A stretch of DNA of 41,974 nt from an uncultured Eubacterium sp. (GCF_934295145.1 NZ_CAKRAS010000026.1:1-41974); one strand, 5' to 3'. Positions 7,549 through 16,273 are shown, numbered from the stretch's first letter. The notes: generated by a model from the sequence alone, not told the origin. A program made the numbers and translations.

Positions 7549-8058
7549 TTAACCCAGGATCTCTTCTACGGATTTACCGCGAAGTCTAGCTACTTCTTCC
7601 GGGGATTTTAACTGGCTGAGCGCATTGATTGTAGCAAGTACAACGTTCTGCTTGTTATTGGATCCCAGAGATTTTGTACGGATGTTTTTGATACCAGCGA
7701 GCTCGCACACGTTACGTGCCGGACCACCAGCGATAACTCCAGTACCTTCCGGAGATCTTTTTAATAATACAGATGCACCTGTATGTTTACCAGTTGTATC
7801 ATGTGTAATACTGTTGTTCTCGTCTAATTTAACCTCGATGAGTTTCTTCATTGCATCTTCTTTTCCTTTGCGGATTGCTTCCGGAATTTCAGTTGCTTTT
7901 CCTAAACCTGCACCAACATGACCGTTGCCATCGCCGACTACGACTAAAGCTGTAAAACGCATGTTACGTCCACCTTTAACAACTTTGGTTACACGTTTAA
8001 TTGATACCACTTTTTCATTTAATTCCAACTGGCTGGGATCAATGATTGTACGTTTCAT
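7549..8058 (-). CDS. rpsE: 30S ribosomal protein S5
   Basis: The 169-residue S5 has the N-terminal double-stranded-RNA-binding-like fold (RVTKVVKGGRNMRFTALVVV, GDGNGHVGAGLGKATE) and a C-terminal S5-like domain (GTGVIAGGPARNVCELAGI). S5 helps decoding accuracy at the mRNA entry channel. A GGAGG site precedes the ATG. Confidence 0.97.
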   Translation of the reverse strand: MKRTIIDPSQLELNEKVVSIKRVTKVVKGGRNMRFTALVVVGDGNGHVGAGLGKATEIPEAIRKGKEDAMKKLIEVKLDENNSITHDTTGKHTGASVLLKRSPEGTGVIAGGPARNVCELAGIKNIRTKSLGSNNKQNVVLATINALSQLKSPEEVARLRGKSVEEILG

Positions 8059-8075
8059 GTATTGTTTCCTCCTTG

Positions 8076-8444
8076 TTAAAAGTTTAATCCAGCTTCACGT
8101 GCTGCGTCTGCTAATGCCTGAATTTTTCCCTGATAAATGAAACCACCTCTGTCAAATACAACAGTTGTGATGCCTTTCTCAAGTGCCTTCTTAGCGATTG
8201 CTGTACCAACCTGAGCTGCTGCATCTACGTTATTTGTTTTCTCACAAGCTGCTTTTACATCTTTGTCCATTGTAGAAGCTGCACAAAGTGTATTTCCAAC
8301 TGTATCATCAATAATCTGGGCGTACATATGATTATTGCTTCTAAAAACAGCTAAACGTGGTCTTTCAGCAGTACCTGCTAAATGATTACGCACTCTTTTG
8401 TGCTTTTTAACGCGAACTTCTGTTCTTGATTTCTTACTAACCAT
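8076..8444 (-). CDS. rplR: 50S ribosomal protein L18
   Basis: The 122-residue 5S rRNA-binding protein has a basic N terminus (KKHKRVRNHLAGTAERPRLA), the FRSNNHMYAQIIDD strand, and the C-terminal VVFDRGGFIYQGKIQALADA-like segment. It is preceded by GGAGGTG and follows rplF by 18 nt. Confidence 0.97.
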   Translation of the reverse strand: MVSKKSRTEVRVKKHKRVRNHLAGTAERPRLAVFRSNNHMYAQIIDDTVGNTLCAASTMDKDVKAACEKTNNVDAAAQVGTAIAKKALEKGITTVVFDRGGFIYQGKIQALADAAREAGLNF

Positions 8445-8462
8445 TACCTGTCACACCTCCAA

Positions 8463-9002
8463 TTATTTCTTACCAGTCTTACCAACTTTACGTCTGATAA
8501 CTTCATCAGCATATTTGATACCTTTTCCTTTGTAAGGCTCAGGTCTTCTCTTATCTCTGATTTCTGCTGCGTACTGGCCAACTTTTTCTTTATCAATACC
8601 TTTTACAATGATTTTGTTTCCATCAACAACTGCTTCTAAGCCTTCTGGATCAACCATCTCTACCGGATGAGAATATCCAAGGTTTAATGTCAGTTTGTTT
8701 CCAGATTTGGATGCTCTGTAACCAACACCGTTAACTTCCAGTGTTTTCTCGTAACCAGCTGTTACACCGATTACCATGTTGTGGATCAGAGTTCTTGTTA
8801 AACCATGTAAAGATTTCATTTTCTTTAAATCATTTGGTCTGGTTACAATGATCTCAGAACCTTCCTGTTTGATATCCATCTCTGCAGGTAACACTCTCTC
8901 AAGTGTTCCTTTAGGACCTTTTACAGTCACCTGATTATTTTCTGCGATTGTTACGGTTACTCCGTCCGGAATCGCGATTGGCATTCTTCCTATACGTGAC
9001 AT
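8463..9002 (-). CDS. rplF: 50S ribosomal protein L6
   Basis: The 179-residue L6 has two repeats of its fold and the conserved C-terminal RRPEPYKGKGIKY. The longest frame adds 16 codons, but AGGAGGTACGGGC places the start at 9000-9002 (MSRIGRMPIAIPDGV). L6 sits near the sarcin-ricin loop. The gene is preceded by an unusual 318-nt spacer after rpsH. Confidence 0.97.
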   Translation of the reverse strand: MSRIGRMPIAIPDGVTVTIAENNQVTVKGPKGTLERVLPAEMDIKQEGSEIIVTRPNDLKKMKSLHGLTRTLIHNMVIGVTAGYEKTLEVNGVGYRASKSGNKLTLNLGYSHPVEMVDPEGLEAVVDGNKIIVKGIDKEKVGQYAAEIRDKRRPEPYKGKGIKYADEVIRRKVGKTGKK

Positions 9003-9320
9003 GCCCGTACCTCCTATATTCTGTATTGGTCGGCATCTGCCGACATGCATTGTTACACAGTATGTTCCACTTTTGCAGTGGAATTATACTTTTGGATCGT
9101 TTTTATATCTGTACCACCTTACAGCATTGTCTGTAAAGAGGTCTCTTAGTTCCCCTTTCAGAGAGCTAAGGAAGTTCTGCAAGCCACTCTCTGGCTCCAG
9201 AACTCTTCTGCTCGCTAAGCTCAAGCTACACCTTTGGCTTGCTTTCGCTAATCTCCCAGAAGGGCCTCGCACTAACCTCAATCTGCGCCTATGGCTTGAT
9301 TTCGCTAAGTGGCTTCCGGC
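9003..9320 (-). repeat. rpsH-rplF spacer with tandem 57-nt imperfect repeat and hairpins
   Basis: This 318-nt gap is unusual inside the spc operon. Two copies of a 32-nt unit (9220-9251 and 9277-9308, 27 of 32 identical, period 57) share GGCTTG and TTTCGCTAA. An AGTTCTG/CAGAACT stem (9173-9179 with 9198-9204) and a TTCCACT/AGTGGAA hairpin (9065-9083) lie beside them. Open frames here have no ribosome binding site, so no gene is called. Confidence 0.6.
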
Positions 9321-9722
9321 CTACCATACAAATGCTAATACTTCTCCGCCAACCTGAAGTTTTCTAGCTTCTTTGTCAGTGATAACGCCCTGGTTTGTAG
9401 AAAGGATTGCTGTTCCTAAACCACCCAGAACTTTCGGGATCTCGTTTTTGCTTGCATATACACGCAGACCCGGTTTGGAGATTCTCTTGATACCTGTGAT
9501 GATTTTTTCGTTTTTATCAGCACCGTATTTCAGTGTAACACGGATTGTTTTGAAATTACCATCTTCAATGATCTCGTATTTTGCAATATATCCTTCGTTG
9601 AATAAAATCTCTGCGATAGCATTTTTCATTTTGGATGAAGGAATATCTACTGTATCATGTTTAGCAGTATTTGCATTACGGATTCTTGTAAGCATATCTG
9701 CGATTGGATCACTCATTGTCAT
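9321..9722 (-). CDS. rpsH: 30S ribosomal protein S8
   Basis: The 133-residue protein starts MTMSDPIADMLTRIRNAN and ends in the family pattern AILSTNQGVITDKEARK...GGEVLAFVW. S8 binds central-domain 16S rRNA and in some bacteria represses its own operon. It follows rpsN by about 40 nt, with GGAGGAAACACAAC upstream of the start. Confidence 0.97.
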   Translation of the reverse strand: MTMSDPIADMLTRIRNANTAKHDTVDIPSSKMKNAIAEILFNEGYIAKYEIIEDGNFKTIRVTLKYGADKNEKIITGIKRISKPGLRVYASKNEIPKVLGGLGTAILSTNQGVITDKEARKLQVGGEVLAFVW

Positions 9723-9762
9723 GTTGTGTTTCCTCCTGTATTTTTACTCAGCTGCTTTCGGT

Positions 9763-9948
9763 CTACCAGCTTGCTTTCTTAACGCCCGGAATCTCACCTT
9801 TGTAAGCTAATTCACGGAAACATACTCTGCAGATACCATATTTCTTTAATACAGAATGCGGACGTCCACAGATATTGCAGCGTGTATATGCTCTGGTAGA
9901 GAATTTAGGTGTACGCTGCTGTTTGATTTTCATTGATTTCTTAGCCAT
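9763..9948 (-). CDS. rpsN: 30S ribosomal protein S14, zinc-binding type Z
   Basis: The 61-residue protein is the short zinc form of S14, with CNICG and CRVC as the two Cys pairs. It starts MAKKSMKIKQQRTPKFSTRA and ends LAYKGEIPGVKKASW. The type Z form is usual in Gram-positives. It lies between rplE and rpsH. Confidence 0.97.
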   Translation of the reverse strand: MAKKSMKIKQQRTPKFSTRAYTRCNICGRPHSVLKKYGICRVCFRELAYKGEIPGVKKASW

Positions 9949-9963
9949 TAAAGTCCCCTCCTG

Positions 9964-10503
9964 TTATTTAGCGAATGGCATGTTGAACATTGTCAGTAAT
10001 TCACGTGCTTCTTCATCTGTGTTAGCTGTTGTAACGAAGATGATATCCATACCTCTTACTTTGTCAACTTTATCATACTCAATTTCAGGGAAAATTAACT
10101 GCTCTTTGATACCAAGTGCATAGTTACCTCTGCCGTCAAATGCATTTGCATTTACACCACGGAAGTCACGTACACGCGGTAATGCAAGGTTTACAAGACG
10201 ATCAAGGAACTCATACATTTTCTCGCCTCTTAAAGTAACTTTGCATCCAATCGGCATACCTTCTCTGATTTTGAAGTTAGCGATGGAATTTTTAGCTTTT
10301 GTTGTAATCGGTTTCTGTCCTGCGATGATCTCAAGATCTTTCATAGCGGATTCAAGAATCTTTGCATTCTCTTTTGCCTCACCAACACCCATGTTGATAA
10401 CAATTTTGTCAAGTTTCGGCACTTCCATGATATTTTTATATCCAAATTTTTTGATCATAGCATCTACGATCTCATTCTGATATGTCTCTTTCAGTCTACT
10501 CAA
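9964..10503 (-). CDS. rplE: 50S ribosomal protein L5
   Basis: The 179-residue 5S rRNA-binding L5 has GYKNIMEVPKLDKIVINMGV, GQKPITTKAKNSIANFKIR and the C-terminal MDIIFVTTANTDEEARELL. GAGGTCCAGCAAG precedes the start. It is between rplX and rpsN as expected. Confidence 0.97.
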   Translation of the reverse strand: MSRLKETYQNEIVDAMIKKFGYKNIMEVPKLDKIVINMGVGEAKENAKILESAMKDLEIIAGQKPITTKAKNSIANFKIREGMPIGCKVTLRGEKMYEFLDRLVNLALPRVRDFRGVNANAFDGRGNYALGIKEQLIFPEIEYDKVDKVRGMDIIFVTTANTDEEARELLTMFNMPFAK

Positions 10504-10526
10504 CTTGCTGGACCTCCTCTCTTTGA

Positions 10527-10832
10527 TTAATCAATCACTTCGCCAGTTGATTTAGCGAAACGAACTTTTTTGTCGCCGTCCATCTTGAAGCCTACACGTG
10601 TAGCTGCTCCTTTGTGAACATACATAACGTTAGAAATATCAATCGGTCCTTCCTGCTGAACGATACCGCCTGCCTGGTTAGCCATACTTGGTTTTGTATG
10701 TTTTGTAACCATGTTGATACCTTCAACAGTAACTGTGTTTTTCTTAGCGTTAACAGCGATTACTTTGCCTTCTTTGTCTTTATCTTTTCCAGCGATTACT
10801 TTAACTGTATCACCTTTTTTAATTTTCAGCAT
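10527..10832 (-). CDS. rplX: 50S ribosomal protein L24
   Basis: The 101-residue protein has an N-terminal KOW motif (KKGDTVKVIAGKDKDKEGKV) and the VTKHTKPSMANQAGGIVQ segment. The longest frame starts 14 codons upstream, but AGGAGGTACCGATTA supports the ATG at 10830-10832 (MLKIKKGD). L24 is an early 50S assembly protein. Confidence 0.97.
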   Translation of the reverse strand: MLKIKKGDTVKVIAGKDKDKEGKVIAVNAKKNTVTVEGINMVTKHTKPSMANQAGGIVQQEGPIDISNVMYVHKGAATRVGFKMDGDKKVRFAKSTGEVID

Positions 10833-10845
10833 TAATCGGTACCTC

Positions 10846-11214
10846 CTATAATACTTCCGGAGCGAGGGAAACAATCTTCATGAACTGTTTCTCACGAAGT
10901 TCTCTTGCAACCGGTCCAAAAATACGAGTTCCTCTTGGAGTTTTGTCATCTTTGATGATAACAGCAGCGTTCTCATCAAATCTGATGTAGGAACCGTCTT
11001 TACGACGTGCGCCTCTTTTTGTACGAACAACTACAGCTTTTACAACGTCGCCTTTTTTAACAACTCCGCCTGGTGTTGCATCTTTAACTGTAGCTACAAT
11101 AACATCACCAATGTTAGCATATCTTCTTGTAGAACCGCCCATAACACGGATGCAAAGTAATTCTTTTGCTCCTGTATTATCAGCTACTCTAAGTCTGCTT
11201 TCCTGTTGAATCAT
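10846..11214 (-). CDS. rplN: 50S ribosomal protein L14
   Basis: The 122-residue protein starts MIQQESRLRVADNTGAKELL and carries the conserved RKDGSYIRFDENAAVII and GTRIFGPVAREL. L14 forms part of an intersubunit bridge. GGAGG lies upstream of the ATG; rpsQ ends 16 nt before. Confidence 0.97.
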   Translation of the reverse strand: MIQQESRLRVADNTGAKELLCIRVMGGSTRRYANIGDVIVATVKDATPGGVVKKGDVVKAVVVRTKRGARRKDGSYIRFDENAAVIIKDDKTPRGTRIFGPVARELREKQFMKIVSLAPEVL

Positions 11215-11230
11215 GCTGGCAGCCTCCTTC

Positions 11231-11488
11231 TTATTTTGCTTTCTCCATAATCTCTACAAGTCTCCATCTTTTATCTTTAGATAAAGGTCTTGTTTCCATA
11301 ACTCTGACTGTATCACCGATACCACATTCATTGTTCTCGTCATGAGCTTTTAATTTATAAGTTTTTTTCACGATTTTGTTGTAAAGAGGATGTCTTACAT
11401 TATCCTGGATAGCTACAACGATTGTTTTGTCCATCTTGTCGCTTACAACTTTACCAACACGTGTTTTTCTAAGATTTCTTTCTTCCAC
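11231..11488 (-). CDS. rpsQ: 30S ribosomal protein S17
   Basis: The 85-residue OB-fold protein has RKTRVGKVVSDKMDKTIVVA and GDTVRVMETRPLSKDKRWRL. An in-frame ATG lies six codons upstream, but AAAGGAG sits between it and a GTG at 11486-11488, and (V)EERNLRKTR matches the family start, so GTG is chosen. Confidence 0.92.
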   Translation of the reverse strand: MEERNLRKTRVGKVVSDKMDKTIVVAIQDNVRHPLYNKIVKKTYKLKAHDENNECGIGDTVRVMETRPLSKDKRWRLVEIMEKAK

Positions 11489-11525
11489 GATGCGTTCTCC
11501 TTTCATGGGTTACTCGCCAGGGGAA

Positions 11526-11726
11526 TTACTCCGCTTTCTCAGTGATAACGGTCTGAATTCTGGCAATATTTTTTCTAACTTCTTTGATTCTTCCAGTATT
11601 GTCCAACTGATTTGTTGCGTTCTGGAATCTAAGATTGAAAAGTTCTTTTTTTGCAGCTACTAACTGTTCCTGTAACTGAGCAGCGCTCTGTGTTCTTAAC
11701 TCTTTTAAATATTCACTAGATTTCAT
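11526..11726 (-). CDS. rpmC: 50S ribosomal protein L29
   Basis: The 66-residue two-helix protein starts MKSSEYLKELRTQSAAQLQ and contains KKELFNLRFQNATNQLDNT and VRKNIARIQTV. L29 lies at the peptide exit tunnel where SRP and trigger factor dock. It is 2 nt from rplP. Confidence 0.97.
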   Translation of the reverse strand: MKSSEYLKELRTQSAAQLQEQLVAAKKELFNLRFQNATNQLDNTGRIKEVRKNIARIQTVITEKAE

Positions 11727-11728
11727 TC

Positions 11729-12154
11729 TTATTCACCGCCTTCTAAGTCTGCACGGGAAACGATTTTGCACTTGCATGGTAATTTGTGAGTTGCAAGTCT
11801 TAATGCTTCACGAGCAATTTCTTCAGACACACCGGAAATCTCGAATAATACGCGACCCGGTTTAACTACAGCTACCCAATATTCCAAAGCACCTTTTCCG
11901 GAACCCATACGTGTCTCAGCCGGTTTAGCTGTAACTGGTTTATCCGGGAAAATTTTAATCCAAACTTTACCACCACGTTTGATGTAACGTGTCATGGCAA
12001 CACGGGCTGCCTCAATCTGGTTAGATTTGATCCAGCATGGCTCGAGAGCAACGATACCGTATTCACCGTTTGTAATCTTATTGCCTCTTAACGCTTTACC
12101 AGCCATTGTGCCACGGAACTGTTTACGTCTTTTAACTCTTTTTGGCATTAACAT
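11729..12154 (-). CDS. rplP: 50S ribosomal protein L16
   Basis: The 141-residue protein starts MLMPKRVKRRKQFRGTMAGK and has GKVWIKIFPDKPVTAKPAE and RMGSGKGALEYWVAVVKPG. L16 organises the A-site region of 23S rRNA. Its ATG overlaps the rpsC stop (TAATG), giving translational coupling. Confidence 0.97.
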   Translation of the reverse strand: MLMPKRVKRRKQFRGTMAGKALRGNKITNGEYGIVALEPCWIKSNQIEAARVAMTRYIKRGGKVWIKIFPDKPVTAKPAETRMGSGKGALEYWVAVVKPGRVLFEISGVSEEIAREALRLATHKLPCKCKIVSRADLEGGE

Positions 12155-12807
12155 TATTTATCGCTCCCTTCCACTGCCTTTTTCGGAAGTACTTCACCTT
12201 TGTAGATCCATACTTTAACGCCTACTTTACCGTAGGTTGTATCTGCTTCTGCGAAACCGTAGTCGATATCAGCTCTCAGTGTCTGAAGCGGAATAGTACC
12301 TTCGCTGTAGAACTCTGTACGAGCCATATCTGCTCCACCAAGACGTCCGGAAACGGATGTTTTGATACCTTTAACGCCAGCTTTCATACTTCTGCCCATG
12401 CAGGATTTCATAGCACGACGGAAAGATACACGGTTCTCAAGCTGTGCTGCAATATTCTCTGCAACGAGCTGAGCGTCTTTGTCCGGTCTCTTAACTTCTT
12501 TGATATCTACGATTAATTTCTTATCTGTATATTTCTGAAGCTCTTTTTTCACTTTCTCGATCTCAGCTCCGCCTTTACCGATTACAACACCCGGTTTAGC
12601 TGTGTAAACGATAACTTTAACGCGGTCAGAAGCTCTCTCGATCTCGATTTTAGCGATTCCTGCGCTGTATAATTTTTTCTTTAAAAATTTTCTGATATTG
12701 TAATCTTCAACTAAGAGATCTGCAAAATTGCCTTCTGCATACCATTTAGAACTCCAGTCTTTGATAACACCGACTCTCAAGCCATGAGGATTAACTTTCT
12801 GTCCCAT
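12154..12807 (-). CDS. rpsC: 30S ribosomal protein S3
   Basis: The 217-residue protein has the N-terminal MGQKVNPHGLRVGVIKDW, a type II KH domain with GVVIGKGGAEIEKVKKEL, and a C-terminal S3 domain with SGRLGGADMARTEFYSEG. S3 is at the mRNA entry site. It sits between rplV and rplP. Confidence 0.97.
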   Translation of the reverse strand: MGQKVNPHGLRVGVIKDWSSKWYAEGNFADLLVEDYNIRKFLKKKLYSAGIAKIEIERASDRVKVIVYTAKPGVVIGKGGAEIEKVKKELQKYTDKKLIVDIKEVKRPDKDAQLVAENIAAQLENRVSFRRAMKSCMGRSMKAGVKGIKTSVSGRLGGADMARTEFYSEGTIPLQTLRADIDYGFAEADTTYGKVGVKVWIYKGEVLPKKAVEGSDK

Positions 12808-12817
12808 GTTTTACCTC

Positions 12818-13204
12818 CTATCTTTCATTAAGCACGATTGTGATGTGGCTCATTCTCTTCTCGATTCTATAAGCTCTACCCTGTGCTCTCGGATGAATTC
12901 TCTTCATTGTAGGTCCTTTATTTGCGTAGCACTCTTCTACATAAAGGTCATCAACTTTCATTCCGTTGTTGTTCTCAGCATTAGCAATTGCTGATTTTAA
13001 TAATTTTTCAATAACGCTTGATGCGTATCTTGGATTGTACATTACGATAGCTAAAGCTGTTTTTACATCTTTGCCACGGATTGCATCCAGTACGAAGCAA
13101 GCTTTCTGTACAGACATTCTAGCATATGATAATTTTGCTGAAGGTCTGGTATCTTTCTGTGCATTTCTCTCTCTTTTAATTTGGGATCTATGTCCTTTTG
13201 CCAT
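12818..13204 (-). CDS. rplV: 50S ribosomal protein L22
   Basis: The 128-residue protein has a basic N terminus, SYARMSVQKACFVLDAIRGK and the beta-hairpin loop region ending RAYRIEKRMSHITIVLNE, which reaches into the exit tunnel. It is 10 nt upstream of rpsC. Confidence 0.97.
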   Translation of the reverse strand: MAKGHRSQIKRERNAQKDTRPSAKLSYARMSVQKACFVLDAIRGKDVKTALAIVMYNPRYASSVIEKLLKSAIANAENNNGMKVDDLYVEECYANKGPTMKRIHPRAQGRAYRIEKRMSHITIVLNER

Positions 13205-13225
13205 GGATATAACCTCCTTCCAAAA

Positions 13226-13507
13226 TTATCTTACTTTAGATTTCTTTTCGTCTTTTCCATGTCCTCTGTATGTTCTGGTTGCAACGAACTCACCGAGTTT
13301 GTGTCCAACCATATCTTCTGTAACATATACAGGCACATGTTTTCTTCCATCATGAACTGCGATTGTATGTCCAACCATCTGCGGGAAGATTGTGGAACGG
13401 CGGGACCAGGTTTTGATTACCTGTTTGTCTCCTGCAGCGTTCATAGCATCAATCTTTTTCAGTAAGCTTTCATCAGCAAATGGTCCTTTTTTTAATGAAC
13501 GAGCCAT
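13226..13507 (-). CDS. rpsS: 30S ribosomal protein S19
   Basis: The 93-residue protein begins MARSLKKGPFADESLLKKID and contains IKTWSRRSTIFPQMVGHTIA and VTEDMVGHKLGEF. It binds the 30S head next to S13. AGGAGGTTTAAT precedes the ATG. Confidence 0.97.
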   Translation of the reverse strand: MARSLKKGPFADESLLKKIDAMNAAGDKQVIKTWSRRSTIFPQMVGHTIAVHDGRKHVPVYVTEDMVGHKLGEFVATRTYRGHGKDEKKSKVR

Positions 13508-13517
13508 ATTAAACCTC

Positions 13518-14360
13518 CTATTTGATTGCTTTACCGTCTCTTCTTCTTACGATAAGTTTGTTAGACTGTTTGTTTTTCTTTCTTGTCTTCAAGCCAAGAG
13601 CAGGTTTGCCCCAAGGTGTACATGGACCTGGACGACCGATACTTGTCTTGCCTTCACCACCACCGTGTGGATGGTCATTCGGGTTCATAACAGAACCACG
13701 TACTGTTGGGCGGATACCCATGTGACGTTTACGTCCTGCTTTACCGATGTTGATCAGGCTGTGGTCACCGTTTCCGATAACACCTACTGTTGCACGGCAA
13801 TTAATAGGAACCATTCTCATCTCTCCGGACGGAAGTCTTAAAGTAGCATATTTGCCCTCTTTTGCCATAAGCTGTGCGCTCATTCCTGCGGAACGAACCA
13901 GCTGTCCGCCTTTACCCGGATGTAACTCAATATTGTGAACCTGTGTACCAACTGGGATGTTTGCCAGCGGTAAGCAGTTACCTACGCGAACCTCTGCTTC
14001 CGGTCCGTTCATAACTTTCATACCATCTGTAAGTCCAGCCGGTGCAAGGATATATGCTTTCTGACCATCAGCGTAGCTGATCAGAGCGATATTAGCTGTT
14101 CTGTTCGGATCGTACTCGATACCGATAACAGTTGCCGGAATACCATCTTTATTTCTCTTGAAATCGATGATTCTGTATTTTTTCTTAGCTCCGCCTCCGC
14201 GGTGTCTAACAGTGATTTTACCCTGATTATTACGTCCAGAATTTTTATTTAAGGAAACCAGTAAGGATTTCTCAGGAGTCTTTTTTGTGATCTCAGAGAA
14301 GTCAGAACCAGTCATGTTTCTTCTGGAAGGTGTATATGGGTTATATGTTTTGATTCCCAT
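13518..14360 (-). CDS. rplB: 50S ribosomal protein L2
   Basis: The 280-residue protein has an N-terminal OB-like part, an SH3-like part and the conserved C-terminal region near the peptidyl transferase centre (NPNDHPHGGGEGKTSIGRPG). The histidine in the PHGGG motif is present. It follows rplW with a 75-nt spacer. Confidence 0.97.
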   Translation of the reverse strand: MGIKTYNPYTPSRRNMTGSDFSEITKKTPEKSLLVSLNKNSGRNNQGKITVRHRGGGAKKKYRIIDFKRNKDGIPATVIGIEYDPNRTANIALISYADGQKAYILAPAGLTDGMKVMNGPEAEVRVGNCLPLANIPVGTQVHNIELHPGKGGQLVRSAGMSAQLMAKEGKYATLRLPSGEMRMVPINCRATVGVIGNGDHSLINIGKAGRKRHMGIRPTVRGSVMNPNDHPHGGGEGKTSIGRPGPCTPWGKPALGLKTRKKNKQSNKLIVRRRDGKAIK

Positions 14361-14435
14361 AATGAATCTCCTTTCAATACTGTGTTTTATTATCGCACTT
14401 TACTGTGCTTAACCAACTGCTAAGTCGCTTTCGGT

Positions 14436-14735
14436 CTACAGACCTGCAAAGATCTCGATATCTTTGCTATCCTCTGTTAACTGAACGATAGCTTTTTTTG
14501 TTTTAGCAGTTTTACCAAAAGTCATTCCACGTCTTTTTGTTTTGCCTTCGCAATTCATTGTGTTAACTTTTGCAACTTTAACGCCGTCGAACATTTTCTC
14601 AACAGCTTCTTTGATCATAGCTTTGTTAGCTTCCGGATGAACCAGGAAAGTATATTTTTTCTCAGCCATGATATTCATGCTTTTCTCTGTAATAACCGGT
14701 TTGAGGATTACATCGTAGTACTGAACGTTTGCCAT
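14436..14735 (-). CDS. rplW: 50S ribosomal protein L23
   Basis: The 99-residue protein starts MANVQYYDVILKPVITEKSM and has the KYTFLVHPEANKAMIKEAVE segment. L23 is the trigger-factor and SRP docking site at the exit tunnel. Its start overlaps the rplD stop by one base (TAATG). Confidence 0.97.
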   Translation of the reverse strand: MANVQYYDVILKPVITEKSMNIMAEKKYTFLVHPEANKAMIKEAVEKMFDGVKVAKVNTMNCEGKTKRRGMTFGKTAKTKKAIVQLTEDSKDIEIFAGL

Positions 14736-15355
14736 TATGCGTATACCTCCTCGATTTTCTCTACAGCTGCTTTTGTTGTGATTACGGTATCATATTTCAG
14801 AATATCGTATACGTTTAACAGTGTAGCCTGTGTTGTTTTTACATCCGGAACGTTTGCTGCGGATTTCTCAACAACTACATCTTTGTCTCCCATAACAACA
14901 AGTGCTTTGGAAACATTTAAGTTATTTAATACTTTAACAAAATCTTTTGTTTTGATTGCGTCTAATTTTAACTCATCTAAAACAACAAATTTCTGAGCCT
15001 CTACTCTGGATGTCAGAGCGGATTTTAAAGCTGCTCTTTTCTCTTTTTTGTTGATTTTGAAAGAGTAATCTCTCGGTACCGGAGCGAATACTACTCCACC
15101 ACCTGTCCACTGCGGAGCTCTTGTTGAACCCTGTCTTGCATGACCGGTTCCTTTCTGTCTCCAAGGTTTTCTTCCACCGCCGCTAACTTCAGAACGTGTT
15201 TTTGCTTTCTGAGTTCCCTGACGATTATTTGCAAGCTGCTGTACAACTGCCATGTGTACTAAATGCTCGTTAACTTCTACACCGAAAACTGCGTCATTCA
15301 GTTCCATGGAGCCCACTTCGTTGCCTTCCATATTATAAACAGATACGTTAGCCAT
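14735..15355 (-). CDS. rplD: 50S ribosomal protein L4
   Basis: The 206-residue protein has the extended exit-tunnel loop (GGGRKPWRQKGTGHARQGST, with the RAPQWTGGG turn) and the C-terminal globular part. In E. coli L4 represses the S10 operon through the rpsJ leader; the structured leader found here makes that a question worth testing. Confidence 0.97.
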   Translation of the reverse strand: MANVSVYNMEGNEVGSMELNDAVFGVEVNEHLVHMAVVQQLANNRQGTQKAKTRSEVSGGGRKPWRQKGTGHARQGSTRAPQWTGGGVVFAPVPRDYSFKINKKEKRAALKSALTSRVEAQKFVVLDELKLDAIKTKDFVKVLNNLNVSKALVVMGDKDVVVEKSAANVPDVKTTQATLLNVYDILKYDTVITTKAAVEKIEEVYA

Positions 15356-15387
15356 CTGTGTGTCCTCCTTTCCTAATCAAGTAAAAC

Positions 15388-16065
15388 TTAAGCTTTTACT
15401 GTTTCCTTGATTGTTACTAAAGATTTCTTAGGTCCTGGTACGGAACCCTTCACTAAAAGTAAATTGTTCTCAGCATCTACACGAACAACTTCAAGGTTCT
15501 GAACTGTAACCTTTACGCTACCCATGTGTCCCGGCATTCCTTTTCCTTTGAATACTTTACTCGGAGAAGAACAAGCGCCGTTGGAACCCTGATGACGATG
15601 GAATTTAGAACCATGAGCCATAGGTCCTCTGTGCTGGCCAAATCTCTTAATTGCGCCCTGGAAACCTTTACCTTTGGAAATTGCTGTTGCATCGATCTTG
15701 TCGCCTTCTGCGAAGATATCAGCTTTGATTACATCTGCAAGGTTGTATTCCTCAGCATTGTCAAATTTGAACTCGCGAACGAATCTCTTACCGGATACGC
15801 CTGCTTTGTCAAAGTGACCTTTCTCTGCTTTGTTTACACCATGTCTGTTTCTGATTTCTTTTTTACCGTTGGCATCTTTGCTGACAACTTTCTCTTTTTT
15901 GTCAACGAAACCAACCTGTACAGCGCTGTATCCATCGTTATCAACAGTTTTGATCTGTGTAACGTAGCACGGACCAGCCTGTAATACAGTAACCGGAACT
16001 AAAACTCCGTCTGCGTTGAAGATTTGAGTCATTCCGACTTTTGTAGCTAAAATAGCTTTCTTCAT
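15388..16065 (-). CDS. rplC: 50S ribosomal protein L3
   Basis: The 225-residue protein begins MKKAILATKVGMTQIFNADG and contains the conserved KGKGFQGAIKRFGQHRGPM and KFHRHQGSNGACSSP loops that reach the peptidyl transferase centre. GGAGG precedes the ATG. A structured 208-nt spacer separates it from rpsJ. Confidence 0.97.
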   Translation of the reverse strand: MKKAILATKVGMTQIFNADGVLVPVTVLQAGPCYVTQIKTVDNDGYSAVQVGFVDKKEKVVSKDANGKKEIRNRHGVNKAEKGHFDKAGVSGKRFVREFKFDNAEEYNLADVIKADIFAEGDKIDATAISKGKGFQGAIKRFGQHRGPMAHGSKFHRHQGSNGACSSPSKVFKGKGMPGHMGSVKVTVQNLEVVRVDAENNLLLVKGSVPGPKKSLVTIKETVKA

Positions 16066-16273
16066 CTCATTTACCTCCTGTTTACTCTACAGCGGAGCGC
16101 TTTATGCGCTCATCCTAGAACAGTGATATATAAGTGGAACATTGAATCCATTGTTGTTTTGCAACGTGGGTTAAAACGGATTCGAAGAATGCTGCTTCTA
16201 TATATAACCCTTCAGGATTTTACCTTAATCATGTTGCTTCCTATTATATAAGGAAGACTTTTCATCAGATGAA
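16066..16273 (-). other. Structured rpsJ-rplC spacer
   Basis: At least four inverted repeats lie in this 208-nt gap: GAGCGC/GCGCTC (16095-16111), GAATCC/GGATTC (16144-16149 with 16178-16183) enclosing GTTG/CAAC (16153-16165), an outer TATATAAG/CTTcTATATA pairing around these, and CTTCCT/AGGAAG (16237-16256). None is followed by a clear T-tract. It may be a regulatory leader for rplC-rplD or an RNA processing region. Confidence 0.5.

Noticed and set aside
9084..9281. 65-codon minus-strand frame in the rpsH-rplF gap
   Set aside because: Its apparent repeats (LAKASQ-like) come from the tandem DNA repeat, and there is no ribosome binding site.
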